Source: Mycoplasmataceae bacterium
Lineage (GTDB): Bacteria; Bacillota_I; Bacilli_A; Mycoplasmatales; Mycoplasmoidaceae
Length of the DNA stretch: 52,925 nt
Direction of reading: 5' to 3'
Assembly (NCBI GenBank): GCA_031258945.1
Contig: JAIRME010000001.1
Span: 1 to 52,925 of the forward strand
Below the pieces are notes generated by a model. The model was not told where the DNA came from. It searched no databases and saw only the letters and a list, made by a program, of their open reading frames with translations. Positions 16,439 to 26,478 of this stretch are shown here, in pieces. The position numbers and the translations under genes are program-made. The first letter of the stretch is position 1. The number at the start of each line of letters is the position of its first letter.

Positions 16439-17212
16439 TTAATTCATTTTCGGTTTTGAGTCAATATAAGAAATAAGCTGTTCGATTTTACAAACATTTG
16501 AAAATGGATTGAAATAATCTTGAATTAAGCAATTATTATCGTACACGGCTATTCTTTGATTAAGATTTTGCTCAAAAAATTCTTTTAATCTAAAATTAAC
16601 CAGTTTTATATCCATTGGACCTGATCAGCCATTTCTAAATGCATGGATTAGAATGTTTAATGATTGACCTGATACTTTTTCTCCTTTAATTATCTTTGCA
16701 TATGTTTGATTGATTTTTTTATTTTGTCCTCTGCTATCTTCGGCGGGTCAAATATCTTTATTTTCGATAACAATTGGATAATTAATTTCTTGATCGCTTG
16801 TATCTTTTAGTTCGATTAAACATTCTCATCCATCACCTGTGTCATAGTAATAGTGAAGTATCTTTTCAATATTAAAATAACTTTTGAGAGTTTTAGTACG
16901 CCATTCTATTAAATTTCTTCCTTCAGCTCAGCCTTCGTCATATGTATCGGTTATCTCTTCAATTTGAGATATTAATGGAATATATCGTAGATCAGAAATA
17001 CTTTTTTTGTCAAAATTCCCATGTCTGAATTCTTCTTCCCTTAAAAATTCTTTGTGAGAAACGAAATACCCAAAATGTTCGCACCATCAATTGCTTAACA
17101 TTTGAATAGCATAATGTAAATCTGCAAAAGTAAAATTTGACGGCACACTAATAGTAACCGATGGATTTACTTCATCTTTTACTAGTTTTATATTTAATAT
17201 GTAATTTTTCAT
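16439..17212 (-). CDS. Plasmid pRiA4b ORF-3-like (PRiA4_ORF3) family protein
   Basis: 257 aa. It shows the family's landmarks in order: a first strand YILNIKLVKDEVNPSVTISV followed by FTFADLHYAIQML (the 'ladLH--iq' helix), WWCEHFGYFV, YYYDTGDGWECLIEL (Y-YD-GD-WE-I-L) and YPIVIENKDIWPAEDSRG, which corresponds to the 'C--G---PPED-GG' motif but without the cysteine. A C-terminal extension of about 80 aa follows. Family function is not established. Several Trp are TGA. The gene is single, with a TATAAC box six bases before the ATG, and is flanked by a pseudogene and an AAA ATPase, so this is an accessory segment. Confidence 0.75.
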
Positions 17213-17218
17213 ATTGGA

Positions 17219-17224
17219 GTTATA
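17219..17224 (-). promoter_or_regulatory. Candidate -10 box of the PRiA4-like gene
   Basis: The minus strand reads TATAAC six bases before the ATG at 17212, implying a leaderless or nearly leaderless transcript. Confidence 0.4.
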
Positions 17225-17357
17225 CACTAAAATGTGCCATATATTTGTTAAAAATATTACGGTTGTCTTTCAATTGATATAACATAAGTGACGATAAACT
17301 AATAAAAAATGTCAAATAGATTGCCCATAATGATTACTTATAATTAATAGTGTTAGT

Positions 17358-18608
17358 TTATTCTCTCAAACAAGCAATTGGTATTACATATGTGTTCTTT
17401 GAGGTTACATAAGCATATTTAGATATCCCACTAATGATTGCTTTAAATTTGGGTTGCTTCGCGCCACTATTAATCATTTTGAAAATTAATTTATCTAATT
17501 TCAGTTCTCATTTTTCGATATCACTAGCGCCTAACTTGACTTCAATAATACCTCAATCTCCATTAGGTTTTTCTACGATTAAATCAACTTCGTCAGTATC
17601 ATCTTGGTTTAGATGAAATAACTTACCATCAAATACATTGATATAGGTTAATAAATCTCTTACGACTAATGATTCGAATAAAAAACCTAAAAACCTTAAA
17701 TCATTGAGCAATGATTCATGAGTCAAACCTAATGCTGCACAAGATAACGAAGGATCAACCAAACGAATTTTAGAACTTTTTTTAATTCTTAGATTTGATC
17801 GTAAATTTTGTGACCAGCTCGGCAAAGATTCAATCAAATTAAAGCGTTCTAGAATATCAAAATATTTGTTTAAAGTTGGTTCTGAAATGTTAGTCTCATT
17901 CATAATAGTCTTATTTTTTACAAATGTTTGATCATTTCTAGCGATAGATTTAATGACATGTAGCATGGTTATTTTGTTGTATTCACTAATAGAAAATTCA
18001 ATATTTCTCTCATTGCTAATTGCTTCAATGTAGTTACGATTGAATAAGAGCGCCTGTTCAATGGTTTTATTTAAGTTTTCTGGCCATCCGCCTCTTAAAA
18101 TAAAATCAATCAAGTTATCAAGAGTTTTATTGCTTTCACCAGTGATTTTTTTATGTTCAAATAAATCTTGTAATGATACAGAACCATTTGAATCATTACT
18201 TTCATATAGTGACATCGGTCTCATTTTAAGAAAAGCAATTCTGCCGGCACCTGAATGAAAAATCTTTGTTCTTTCTGGTTTGGTTGAACCAGTCAATATA
18301 ATTTTACCTTCCCATTTATCGTCTATCTTATTACGTAAGGCATCTCAAATTGACGGTAATAGTTCTCATTCATCAATTGTTCTAGGAAATTCACCAATAA
18401 AAGAACGCTCAATATCTAGTTTTAATAGTTTTAAATTTTGAAAATTATTAGTAGGATCTGTAAGATTAATGTATGAATTAGATATTTGTTTGGCTGTCCA
18501 TGATTTGCCACATCATTTAGGGCCTTCTAATAAAACGGCGGAAAATGTGGAAATGTATTGTTGTAATATTTGATCAATAATTCTTGGTTTATACAGTTTA
18601 TTTTTCAT
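17358..18608 (-). CDS. AAA-type ATPase with DUF4143 C-terminal domain
   Basis: 416 aa. N-terminal P-loop LLEGPKWCGKSWTAK (Lys about 35), a TIDEWELLPSIWDALRNKID segment (the Walker B 'IDE-Q--P' of this family), KIILTGST (sensor), and GRIAFLKMRPMSLYES, then the DUF4143 part with ILRGGWPENL and RNYIEAISNERNIEFSISEY, SEPTLNKYFDILERFNLIESL, and a restriction-endonuclease-like nuclease fold end (DDTDEVDLIVEKPNGDWGIIEVKLG: D-E-V-D and E-V-K). This family is widespread in bacteria and archaea; the physiological role is unknown. It is common in accessory regions and sometimes near toxin systems. TATGAT lies 11 bp before the ATG. Confidence 0.87.
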
Positions 18609-18619
18609 TTTATGTGTAT

Positions 18620-18625
18620 ATCATA
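18620..18625 (-). promoter_or_regulatory. Candidate -10 box of the DUF4143 ATPase gene
   Basis: The minus strand reads TATGAT 11 bases before the ATG at 18608. No ribosome site lies in between. Confidence 0.35.
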
Positions 18626-18668
18626 ATTTTAGTAAAATGCATTAAATAATTTTAGTTTTTTGCATATT

Positions 18669-18869
18669 TTATTTTAGTAATTTAATCAAACATATTGCAT
18701 AAACAACTTCGATTTTTTGCAAATAACTATAGTTCTTAGATTTGATAAATTCAAATAGCCTAGTATTCTTAAAATTCACAATTATTTTCTCTGCATTTTC
18801 ATAATTTATTTTGCACCTATTATAAGCTGTACTAATAGCCCTCATATGAAGCCTATTTTTTATGCACAA
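18669..18869 (-). pseudogene. Possible remnant ORF in the gap 18609-19058
   Basis: The 450-bp stretch between the DUF4143 gene and the 600-aa membrane protein gene holds one minus-strand ORF of 66 codons with a TTG start and no ribosome site. It is basic and helical (RAISTAYNRCKINYENAEK, NTRLFEFIKSKNYSYLQKIE) and ends in a hydrophobic VVYAICLIKLLK. The style recalls the C-terminus of mollicute glycosyltransferases, which would fit the decayed GT8 nearby, but I cannot prove homology. A small hairpin (GGGA-aaatg-TCCC) lies at about 18936. Otherwise I see nothing in the gap. Confidence 0.25.
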
Positions 18870-19058
18870 ACTTACTATAAGTTAAAATAATGTTTTGCCA
18901 CTTAATTAATTTTTTCTAAAAGTTCAGGGAAAATGTCCCGAGTAAAGGATCAGTGATTTTGTACCAATATATCATTTAATTAGCAAAAAGACAAATCGTG
19001 AACGAATTAATTATTAGTTGGATTTGATAAGTAAAGTATTAAAAAGTTATTTATTAAT

Positions 19059-20861
19059 TTAATTGTCTTTAATAGTTTTTAACTCGTTTAAGAATGTTTT
19101 GTAATTATCTTGGTTATTCATTTCTTTTTTATCGCCTAAAAACATTGACATAATGATACCTTTTTTAGTTACATTATTTACATTAAATGATTTAGCATAT
19201 TTTGCTCAAATTGCTTTAATACTATTATCATTTTGATTGAAATCTCTCGTTGTTTGTTCTACTAGCGAGTTGGCGATGTATGTAGATTTTTGAACAGAAA
19301 AGTAATCAATTACAGTTACAGGTACATTAACTAATCCGGCTTCAAAGTCGGTGACTGGAACGATAACTACTCTTGTTGAACTACGATAACCGTAAGCAAT
19401 AATTTCATTGATTTCATACAAACTATTAGCAAATATACGCTTAGTCTTGAGAATATTATCGGTTACTGATTGTGGATGTTTGAAAAGATTAATGTCATGC
19501 ATAGTATTAGCGATGCTTTCATTTTGGACATATGATAACAATTTTTGTTTTGCTTTTTCGAACAATGGTTGGCGATATTCATATTGTTGATAAAGCGGAA
19601 TAACTAAAATAGGAGCAAACATAAAATAAATATCCTTAAAAAATTGTTTGTTGACATTAATAAAAGCATTTTTAATATCATTGTAATCAAACAAATTTAT
19701 AAATGGTGTATAGTTCACATCAAAATTAATACTATTAAAATAAGGGGATGTAATAATGTTCAAGGTTTGATGTTTGCTAAAATGGTAATCATTTTTAATT
19801 TTCATTAGTTTAACCATCTCTTCTTGTGCTAATGGCGAAAACAAAGTTCGAAATTGTATTTCGTTATTTCGTTGACATGGGAAATAACGATCGAACTCAG
19901 GATTATCCATTGGTTCCATTTGTTTATTTTTATTAAAGAATTTTTCAGCATTTTTTTCATTTTTAAATTCACCCAAATTGACAAAATCTAGAGATTCGGC
20001 TGCATTGGACTTAAAAAATAATTTAGTGTCTGTTCAATAACGAGGAGCTGGATTGGTTGTCGTAGCACTAATTATTTTGGGTGCCATGTAAGAGGTTGTT
20101 CTGCCATCGACAATACGAGTACGTCGAACCATTACGGTGATCGTACCAGTATACACATGATCATACATATCGGTAGATTTAGTTTTTAAAACAATAAAGG
20201 GATTAGTTTTCAATGTACCAGACAGACAATAAAGAACAGATGTATTCACATCATTTTTTAATCACATTGTTCAATTAAAATAATCGGCTTCTGAAAAATA
20301 ACGAGTAAATTGAATTAAAGGATAAGTTTGTTCAAAAATTGTATAAGTTAAATCATTACAAATATGGGATAGAAGATTAGCTAATTGATTTCGAGCAGTT
20401 TGAAAATTATTATTTCTTTCACTTTGTAATTCGTTTAATTGATCTTTGTTTATCAAATAACTTTTCTTTATTAATCAACTCAATCCAAAGATAGTTGACC
20501 CTATGACAGTTGAAGTGATACCAATTCCTAAGTATAATGTCAATGCGGAGAAATTATGTGAAATAACAGTGGGTCATAGAATGAATATAATGCCTACAAA
20601 AAAAATAATTAAACCAATTATTCGCATAAAAGTCATTCAAAAGCGAGACTGTTTTACTTCTTTATTCTCTTTTTGAATTTGTTTATCAAGATCTCTAATT
20701 TTGTCAGCGGTTGTGCGATTAGCGTTAATGTCAATCTTAGAACGTTCTAATATGTATTTATTAAAAATATTATTGATGATTTTTTCACTTTGGTTTTGCA
20801 AGAAACCATTAAAATAATCTACGACATGTAATGTTTCATTATTAAAAGAAGCATTAGTCAT
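19059..20861 (-). CDS. Uncharacterised 600-aa membrane protein paired with LemA
   Basis: The N-terminus is soluble and helical (MTNASFNNETLHVVDYFNGF, then a charged NRTTADKIRDLDKQIQKENK). Two membrane helices follow at about residues 80-100 (IIGLIIFFVGIIFILWPTVI) and 106-127 (ALTLYLGIGITSTVIGSTIF). The remaining 470 residues are soluble, with alternating strands and helices and a basic segment (TGTITVMVRRTRIVDGRTTS). It is 28 bp downstream of lemA on the same strand. LemA genes in Mollicutes and Firmicutes often stand beside a large two-TM protein of unknown function (some called DUF3137). That link is suggested, not shown. TGA codes many Trp. No signal peptide. Confidence 0.75.
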
Positions 20862-20889
20862 ATTGTAAATTACCTAAATTAACGGAAAT

Positions 20890-21573
20890 TTAAACTTCCA
20901 TTTTAAGACTAACGTCTTTTTTATCTTCGTCGTTTGCAGCAAATAATGCAAAACTGTGTAAGTGCATTGAAGAAGCTATCACATTACTTGGCCAACTTTG
21001 GATTTCTTGATTGAATTGTAAAGCCGTTGCATTATATAAACGTCTAGAAGCAGCAATTTCTCTTTCGATATAATCAGCCGAACTCATTAAATCACGGATA
21101 GTATCAGTTGTTTTTAAATTAGGGTAATTTTCGAAAGTAGCCATTAATCGAGATAAGGCGCTAGACGAAACACGATCTTGTGCCACTAATCCATTAGCAT
21201 CATTGGCAGTAACATTGACATTGCGTAGTCTGGTAATATCTGTTAATAATGATTTTTCAAATTTTACTGATGTTTGTGTAGCGTCCACTAACTTTATCAA
21301 TGTATCACGTCTTTTCTTTAGTTGTACATCTATACCGGAAACAGATTCATTAATCTTTTCTTGTTGGCGTTTAAAATAATTACCTTTTTGAACCTTTCAA
21401 ACCGTCATAATAATTCCGCCAATTAAACCTAATAATCACAAAAAACAAAATAGAACTCAAAAAGCAATTTTTGCACCCTTGTGAATAGTTACATCTCTTT
21501 GTGTATTAACGACATTAGGATTAAAGCCTTCCTTATTTTGTTGCGCATCTTTTTCTCTTGTATCTAAAAGCAT
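20890..21573 (-). CDS. lemA: LemA family protein
   Basis: 227 aa. One N-terminal membrane helix (residues about 34-55, AFWVLFCFLWLLGLIGGIIM) is followed by the LemA helical bundle: KRRDTLIKLVDATQTSVKFE, LTDITRLRNV, LSRLMATFENYPNLKTTDTI (the YP-LK signature), DLMSSADYIEREIAASRRLY and NATALQFNQEIQSWPSNVIA. LemA proteins are membrane-anchored and of unknown biochemical role; they were named from a Listeria antigen. AGGAA lies ten bases before the ATG, and a TATAAT box at 21609-21614 heads the lemA operon, divergent from ybeY. Confidence 0.88.
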
Positions 21574-21608
21574 AATATTTCCTACTTATATTCCAAAACA
21601 ATACGTCA

Positions 21609-21614
21609 ATTATA
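21609..21614 (-). promoter_or_regulatory. -10 box of the lemA operon
   Basis: The minus strand reads TATAAT 35 bases before the lemA ATG. An AGGAA ribosome site lies between. No good -35 box is visible. Confidence 0.5.
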
Positions 21615-21650
21615 CAAACAAAAAATATTTTAATCTCATGTATTACCTAC

Positions 21651-21656
21651 GATAAT
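21651..21656 (+). promoter_or_regulatory. Candidate -10 box of ybeY
   Basis: GATAAT (within TACGATAAT) lies eight bases before the ybeY ATG with no ribosome site between, suggesting a near-leaderless transcript. Confidence 0.4.
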
Positions 21657-21664
21657 TTAAACAA

Positions 21665-22093
21665 ATGTTAAAATATAGTATTAGCGATCAACAAAAAAAA
21701 ATAACACCTAGAATTAAGATTTTATTACGACGAGCGAATTTTTTGATTAGTAAAATAATCAAAGACGAATATTTTTATGATGTCAATATTGTTTCAAGTG
21801 AAAAAATTAAAAATATTAATAACAAATATCGACATAATAATAAACCTACTGATGTGATTGCTTTTGCTTTTCATGATGCTAACAATATTAAAACATTATT
21901 GCTTGGTGAAATATTTATTAATTATCAACAAGCTAGAAAACAAACTAATGCATCATACGAGTATGAAATTTTATTTCTATTTGTTCATGGGTTATTGCAT
22001 TTATTAGGGTTCAATCATAGTAATGTTTCTAACCGAAAACAAATGTTTGATTTGCAAAATAAGATTGTTCAACAATCATTTATCGTAAGATAA
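21665..22093 (+). CDS. ybeY: Endoribonuclease YbeY
   Basis: 142 aa, usual length. The zinc-site signature H-x3-H-x5-H is present as HGLLHLLGFNH near residues 105-115. The upstream NKYRHNNKPTDVIAFAFHD is the family's 'R--D--TDVLSFP' equivalent. YbeY is a single-strand-specific RNase that takes part in 16S rRNA maturation and 70S quality control. It heads the ybeY-dgkA-era-recO cluster, an order shared by many Firmicutes and Mollicutes, linking ribosome assembly (with Era) to membrane lipid recycling. No ribosome site lies before the ATG. Confidence 0.95.
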   Translation: MLKYSISDQQKKITPRIKILLRRANFLISKIIKDEYFYDVNIVSSEKIKNINNKYRHNNKPTDVIAFAFHDANNIKTLLLGEIFINYQQARKQTNASYEYEILFLFVHGLLHLLGFNHSNVSNRKQMFDLQNKIVQQSFIVR

Positions 22094-22103
22094 TTAAACA
22101 ATT

Positions 22104-22487
22104 ATGGACAAGAAAAAAACAAAATGAGCATGATTTAAAAAATTTGGTTATGCATTTAGAGGATTATTTACTTCGTTAAAAGAAGAGACTTCTTTGGTGG
22201 TTCATATTATTATTGGTGTAATTGTATTAGTTGTCGCAGCTTTATTGCACAAACAGATGAATCCTATCGATTGAGCTATAATTGTTTTGGTTATCGGAAT
22301 AGTAATTGGAATGGAACTACTAAATACAACCATTGAAAATTTAGTTGATATTGTGGCTTTTGAGTATAACTACAATGCTAAAAAGATTAAGGATATATCA
22401 GCTGCTGCTACTTTGATTTTAACTATTACCGCTATTGTAGTAGGTTTAATTATTTTCATCCCAAAAATAATCATGGTATTTAATTAA
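22104..22487 (+). CDS. dgkA: Diacylglycerol/undecaprenol kinase family protein (DgkA)
   Basis: 127 aa. Starts [20 protein letters not shown], where both Trp are TGA; AFRGL and ETSLVVHII correspond to the family's 'A--G------E-n-riH' motif. Three helices follow ([58 protein letters not shown]). The catalytic signature E-L-L-N-T-x-I-E is followed by VDIVAFEYN, and [13 protein letters not shown] completes the family pattern. In organisms without cell walls it probably phosphorylates diacylglycerol for phospholipid recycling rather than undecaprenol. It is 10 bp after ybeY and 1 bp before era. Confidence 0.92.
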
Positions 22488-22488
22488 C

Positions 22489-23367
22489 ATGCTTAATGGT
22501 TATGTAAGTATTACTGGTAAACCAAATGTCGGTAAATCTACCTTAATAAACACTTTACTAAAGCGTAAAATTGCCATCACATCTCCCAAACCGCAAACCA
22601 CTCGTAATCAAATTTATGGAGTCTATGAGAGTGATAATTTAAAGATTAAATTTATTGATACACCAGGGTGACATATTCCAAAATTTAAATTAGATTATTT
22701 TTTAAATTCTCAAATAAAGAATAGTTACAAGATTGCAGATATTGTTCTACTATTGATTGATTTAACTAGACCTATTGATAATGAAGATTTGAATGTGATT
22801 GACATGATTAAAGCTTATAAAAATGAGAGAGTTATTCTTGTTTTAACTAAAGCAGATATAAGCAATGACAAGAAAATTGATGAGTATAAAGAAAAAGTTA
22901 GCAAACTAATTCACTTGGCAAGTGTTGTGGTAATCTCTAGTAAAAAATTAATAGGAATTAATGATTTATTGACTAGTATTAGCAAATACTTGCCAAATGA
23001 AAACAAAAATATTTCTAATCAAGAAGATGATAATTTTACCATTAGTGAAATTATCAGAGAGCAAATTATTTTTAATACTAAACAAGAATTACCATATGCA
23101 ACTTCTGTTTATGTGGAATTAAATAATTATGATAAGTTTACAAACACATTAAATATTCAAGCTGTAATTGTAGTAGAAAAAGAAAGCCAAAAACCAATCC
23201 TTATAGGTAAAAACGGTTTGATGATTAAAAAAATTGGTACTATAGCTCGTAAAGAATTGTTGAATATCTATAGTTCCAATATTAATTTAAGATTATTTGT
23301 TAAAGTACAAAAAGAATGAAGAAATAACGAAAAATTTTTAATTGATATCGGTTATAGTAATAAATAA
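22489..23367 (+). CDS. era: GTPase Era
   Basis: 292 aa, normal length. G1 is [13 protein letters not shown]2 includes [17 protein letters not shown]3 is FIDTPGWH (Trp as TGA), G4 is LTKAD and G5 is VISSKK. The C-terminal KH domain contains [20 protein letters not shown] (the G-x-x-G loop is GKNG) and ends [20 protein letters not shown]. Era binds the 3' end of 16S rRNA and helps 30S assembly; the KH domain reads the sequence near the anti-Shine-Dalgarno. It begins 1 bp after dgkA with no ribosome site and is followed 2 bp later by recO. Confidence 0.96.
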
Positions 23368-23369
23368 AG

Positions 23370-24074
23370 ATGGCTGAAGCAATTTACCGTGGCTATATTA
23401 TTTGTAAACAACCATATCAAATTTTTGATGAAGTAGTTACTTTTTTGATTGATGATGGGTGTCGATTTACATGTCTTTCCAGAGGAAGTCGAAAAATAAC
23501 TTCTAAAAATGCTCGTCATCTATTTGTAGGGAGTTATGTGGAATTTCAAATATTTCAAAGCCGGCATGAGAACAAATTAAGCCGTTTAAAAAAAGTAATT
23601 ACAGTCAAACCGATTGATTGAAATTATGAAATGTTAGAATCTTTCAATGTTTTGAATGAATGTGCAAATAAATTAGAATTAAAAAACCAACGTTTATATA
23701 AATTTTATCAAAAGCATTTGGAAATGATTTTTAATCAATTATTTTACGATAAAATATTAACACTAATTATTTTAGAACAATTTATTAAATTATCTGGGCA
23801 TACATTAGAAGTCAATCGTTGTATTAAGTGTAATGATAATAAAATTAAAACTATTTCTTTTAAAGACCATGGTATGTTGTGTAATCTATGTTTTGATCCG
23901 CGCAAAGATAAGTACTTTGATTTAACTATTTCCAAGGCATTTCATTACCTATTTAATCAGCAATACGAAAAATTAAATACTAATATACAAGAATTAGATT
24001 TTATGATTAAATTACTAAAGATTTATATTGACGATAATATTGCCGTTAAATTGCAATCATTGAATACTTATTAA
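23370..24074 (+). CDS. recO: DNA repair protein RecO
   Basis: 234 aa, typical for Mollicutes. The N-terminal OB fold (MAEAIYRGYIICKQPYQIFD, EVVTFLIDDGCRFTCLSRGS, RKITSKNARHLFVGSYVEFQ) is followed by a helical middle and the zinc finger NRCIKCNDN...MLCNLCFDP (C-x2-C and C-x2-C). RecO mediates RecA loading on SSB-coated DNA. Its stop abuts, base to base, the stop codon of the convergent coiled-coil protein gene on the minus strand. TGA is used for one Trp. Confidence 0.93.
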
Positions 24075-26237
24075 TTAATGTTTTTGCTTGCTTCTAATAA
24101 TTTTACGAATATCTTTGGCTTTATTACGTGCTTTTTCACGTTCTAGTTTTTTATGCCATTTTTCCATTTTAAGTGCTTTACGATAAGCTAATTTTTCTTG
24201 TAAAGTAGGACGTTCATTTAAATGTTGAATGTGTCGTTTTAGATGATCAATTTGACTTTCAAGACCACGAATTTGGTGTTCTTGAGAATTAATGTGTGAT
24301 TGCAATTTTAGTGCTAATTTAATACGGACATAATTCTGTAATAATTGATCACGTAACTTTTTAATTTTTTTCTTTTTATGTTCAATTGTATTTTCTAAAG
24401 TGTAAATGAATTTTTCTAATTGACTAATAAGTTTCATTGATTGTCGATGTGCACGAACAGCATTTTTTGCACGTTTTAATAATCGACGAGCAACAACTGC
24501 TTCGCGAGATTTATTATCAATAGCATGTAAAATTAACGCTGTGATTACGAGCATAACACAGAAAGCAAAAGTGGCGATTGATATAGTGCCAAAGAGAGTA
24601 AGTTCTCCTCGAAAATTTGTGAAATCAAACATTGAATCACCATGATAAATATTTAACATTAATAAAGTGATAACAGCCACAAACACAAGACCTAAAATGA
24701 TGAGTGAAAGTTTCACGAATCCATTAACTCATCCTGGGATATGAACATAACCAGTAAATTCTTCTTTTTTTCGACGAATCATGGCTTGGTGTTCTTGTTT
24801 CTTTTTTGCTTTAGCTAATTTAATAGCGCTACGGCGAGCCTGTTTTTCAGCTTTTATAGCCATTTTTTTAGCAAATAATTCATGTAGTTCTTCTTCGCGT
24901 AATAATTTAAAATGTGCTTTACGTTGTTCAATTAATTTTCTTTTTTCTTGTTTTCGTAATTGGATTAAACGTTTCTTTTCTTGTTTTTTTTGAAAAATTA
25001 ATTTTAATTCCTTTTCACGAGTTTCACGAAGAATTTTAATTTTAGCTATCTTCTTAATTTTAGCAGCTTGTTTAATTTCTTTTTTAATTTTAGCTGCTAA
25101 AAGAGCCTTACGTTGTTGTTCAGCTTTTTGTGATGCAATTTTTTGTTTTTTCTTTAGGTGTCTTTCATATTTACTTTGTAGATATTGTTTTTTGAAAAGA
25201 TTTTTTTGTTGTTTAACGATTTTCTTTTGTTGAATAGCTCGTTTACGAGCCATTAATACATCTTGGTAAGTTATTTCACGATTTTGTGCTTTTTTAAGTT
25301 CTTGAATTTTCTTAATTTCTTCGTTATGAAGTTGTTGGATTCTATCGTGTTTTTTTTGAATTGATTCTTTTGCAATTCTTAAAGCTTGGACTTTTTGTTC
25401 ATTACCCTTTTTAATATATTCTGCTTGTTTTTGAGCAATACGAGTAAGAAGCAAAATTTGATGTTTTCGTGCATTGCGTAAACTTCTTTGTTTTTTTAGA
25501 GATAATTTAATTTTGCGGTTTAGTATACGTTTGCGTTTTGCTTTTGCTTTATCTAGAATGTGGGCTTGTTTGTTTAATTTACGTTCTAAAATTTTACGTT
25601 GTTTAGCAATCGCTTTACGTTGTTCAGCAACTTGATTTTTTTCTTGTCTTTTTTTAGCAATTATCGCTCGTTTTTGTTCACGAATAAGACGACGATGTTT
25701 TAAGTTTTCTTGTCTACGTTCCTTTGCTAATATTTTCTGTTGATGTCTTATTTTCTGTTGTTGTGTTCGTAGAACATGAGCATCAATTTTTTGTTGTCTT
25801 CGTAATTCGGCCTTCTGTCGTCTTTTAAAACGAGCAGCTTGACGTTGGCTATGTCGTTTTAAAATATTTTGTTTTCTTATTTTTTTAGCAATAGCTTTTC
25901 TTTTGGTTTTATCAATTTTGGCTTGTTTGCGTTGTGTCTCTTTTTCAATGCGAGCGGCATGTCTGTCTCCTGCTCGTTTTTCATTCTTAACATCCTTGTT
26001 ATATTCATTTTTAATTTCACGTTTTTTGGCTTCTTGTTTAGCAATTTTACGAGCAGCTTTTTCTTTACGTTTTTGTTCTTTAATTGCTTGCTTTTGTAAA
26101 CGAAGTAAATCTCTAGATTTTTGCTTTTGTAATTTTAAAACCTTTTTATTTTGCTTAATTTCTGATTTTGGTAAATCGTTGCTGCCAATATCAACATTAA
26201 CAATTACTTTTTCAGTTTTATTTTTTGATTTGCTCAT
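24075..26237 (-). CDS. Giant Lys/Arg/Gln-rich coiled-coil membrane protein, 720 aa
   Basis: One frame runs from ATG at 26235-26237 through a TGA (Trp, about residue 503) to the stop. Residues 1-45 are polar (MSKSKNKTEKVIVNVDIGSN). Residues about 40-500 are an almost unbroken helix of Lys, Arg, Gln, Glu, Ala and Ile with few hydrophobic or aromatic residues (RKEKAARKIAKQEAKKREIK, QRKAIAKQRKILERKLNKQA). Two membrane helices follow (LSLIILGLVFVAVITLLMLN and FGTISIATFAFCVMLVITAL). A second coiled coil of about 135 aa ends the chain. The net charge is strongly positive. It has no signal peptide. Family not recognised. It may tether DNA, RNA or cytoskeleton to the membrane (inference). Confidence 0.8.
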
Positions 26238-26283
26238 ATTATCATTTTTATCAATATTTACCTTAAAATATTTTATATAAAAT

Positions 26284-26321
26284 AAAATAGAAAGCATTTT
26301 TTTGACAATGCTTCCTATTTT
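26284..26321 (-). promoter_or_regulatory. 15-bp hairpin in the leader of the coiled-coil protein gene
   Basis: AAAATAGAAAGCATT (26284-26298) pairs with AATGCTTCCTATTTT (26307-26321) with one mismatch, which becomes a G-U pair in the minus-strand RNA. The loop is 8 nt. It lies 46 bases before the ATG and lacks a proper U-run, and no minus-strand gene lies upstream to be terminated, so a 5'-leader structure is more likely than a terminator. Apart from this and the glyS promoter I see nothing in the divergent gap 26238-26478. Confidence 0.55.
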
Positions 26322-26458
26322 AAAAATATAGTACAATTAGGTTAATACTTACTTTTCCTCTTTCTTTTTCATTATGAAATTTTGAAGAATGCTTCATAAA
26401 CACATATCATTATAGCGATAATAAATTATGCGAGCATTTTTTCTTTTCATTATCATAA

Positions 26459-26464
26459 TATAAT
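26459..26464 (+). promoter_or_regulatory. -10 box of glyS
   Basis: TATAAT, 14 bases before the glyS ATG. The predicted transcription start leaves a leader of about 8 nt. No T-box leader is present. Confidence 0.5.
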
Positions 26465-26478
26465 GCATTGGATTGTAT

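Noticed and set aside
24781-26280. Long Phe/Ser-rich plus-strand ORFs opposite the coiled-coil gene
   Set aside because: They are antisense shadows of the Lys-rich helix (AAA/AAG on one strand gives TTT/CTT on the other) and lack ribosome sites or promoters.
26238-26478. T-box leader upstream of glyS
   Set aside because: No specifier loop or T-box consensus is visible, and the -10 box leaves a leader of only about 8 nt.
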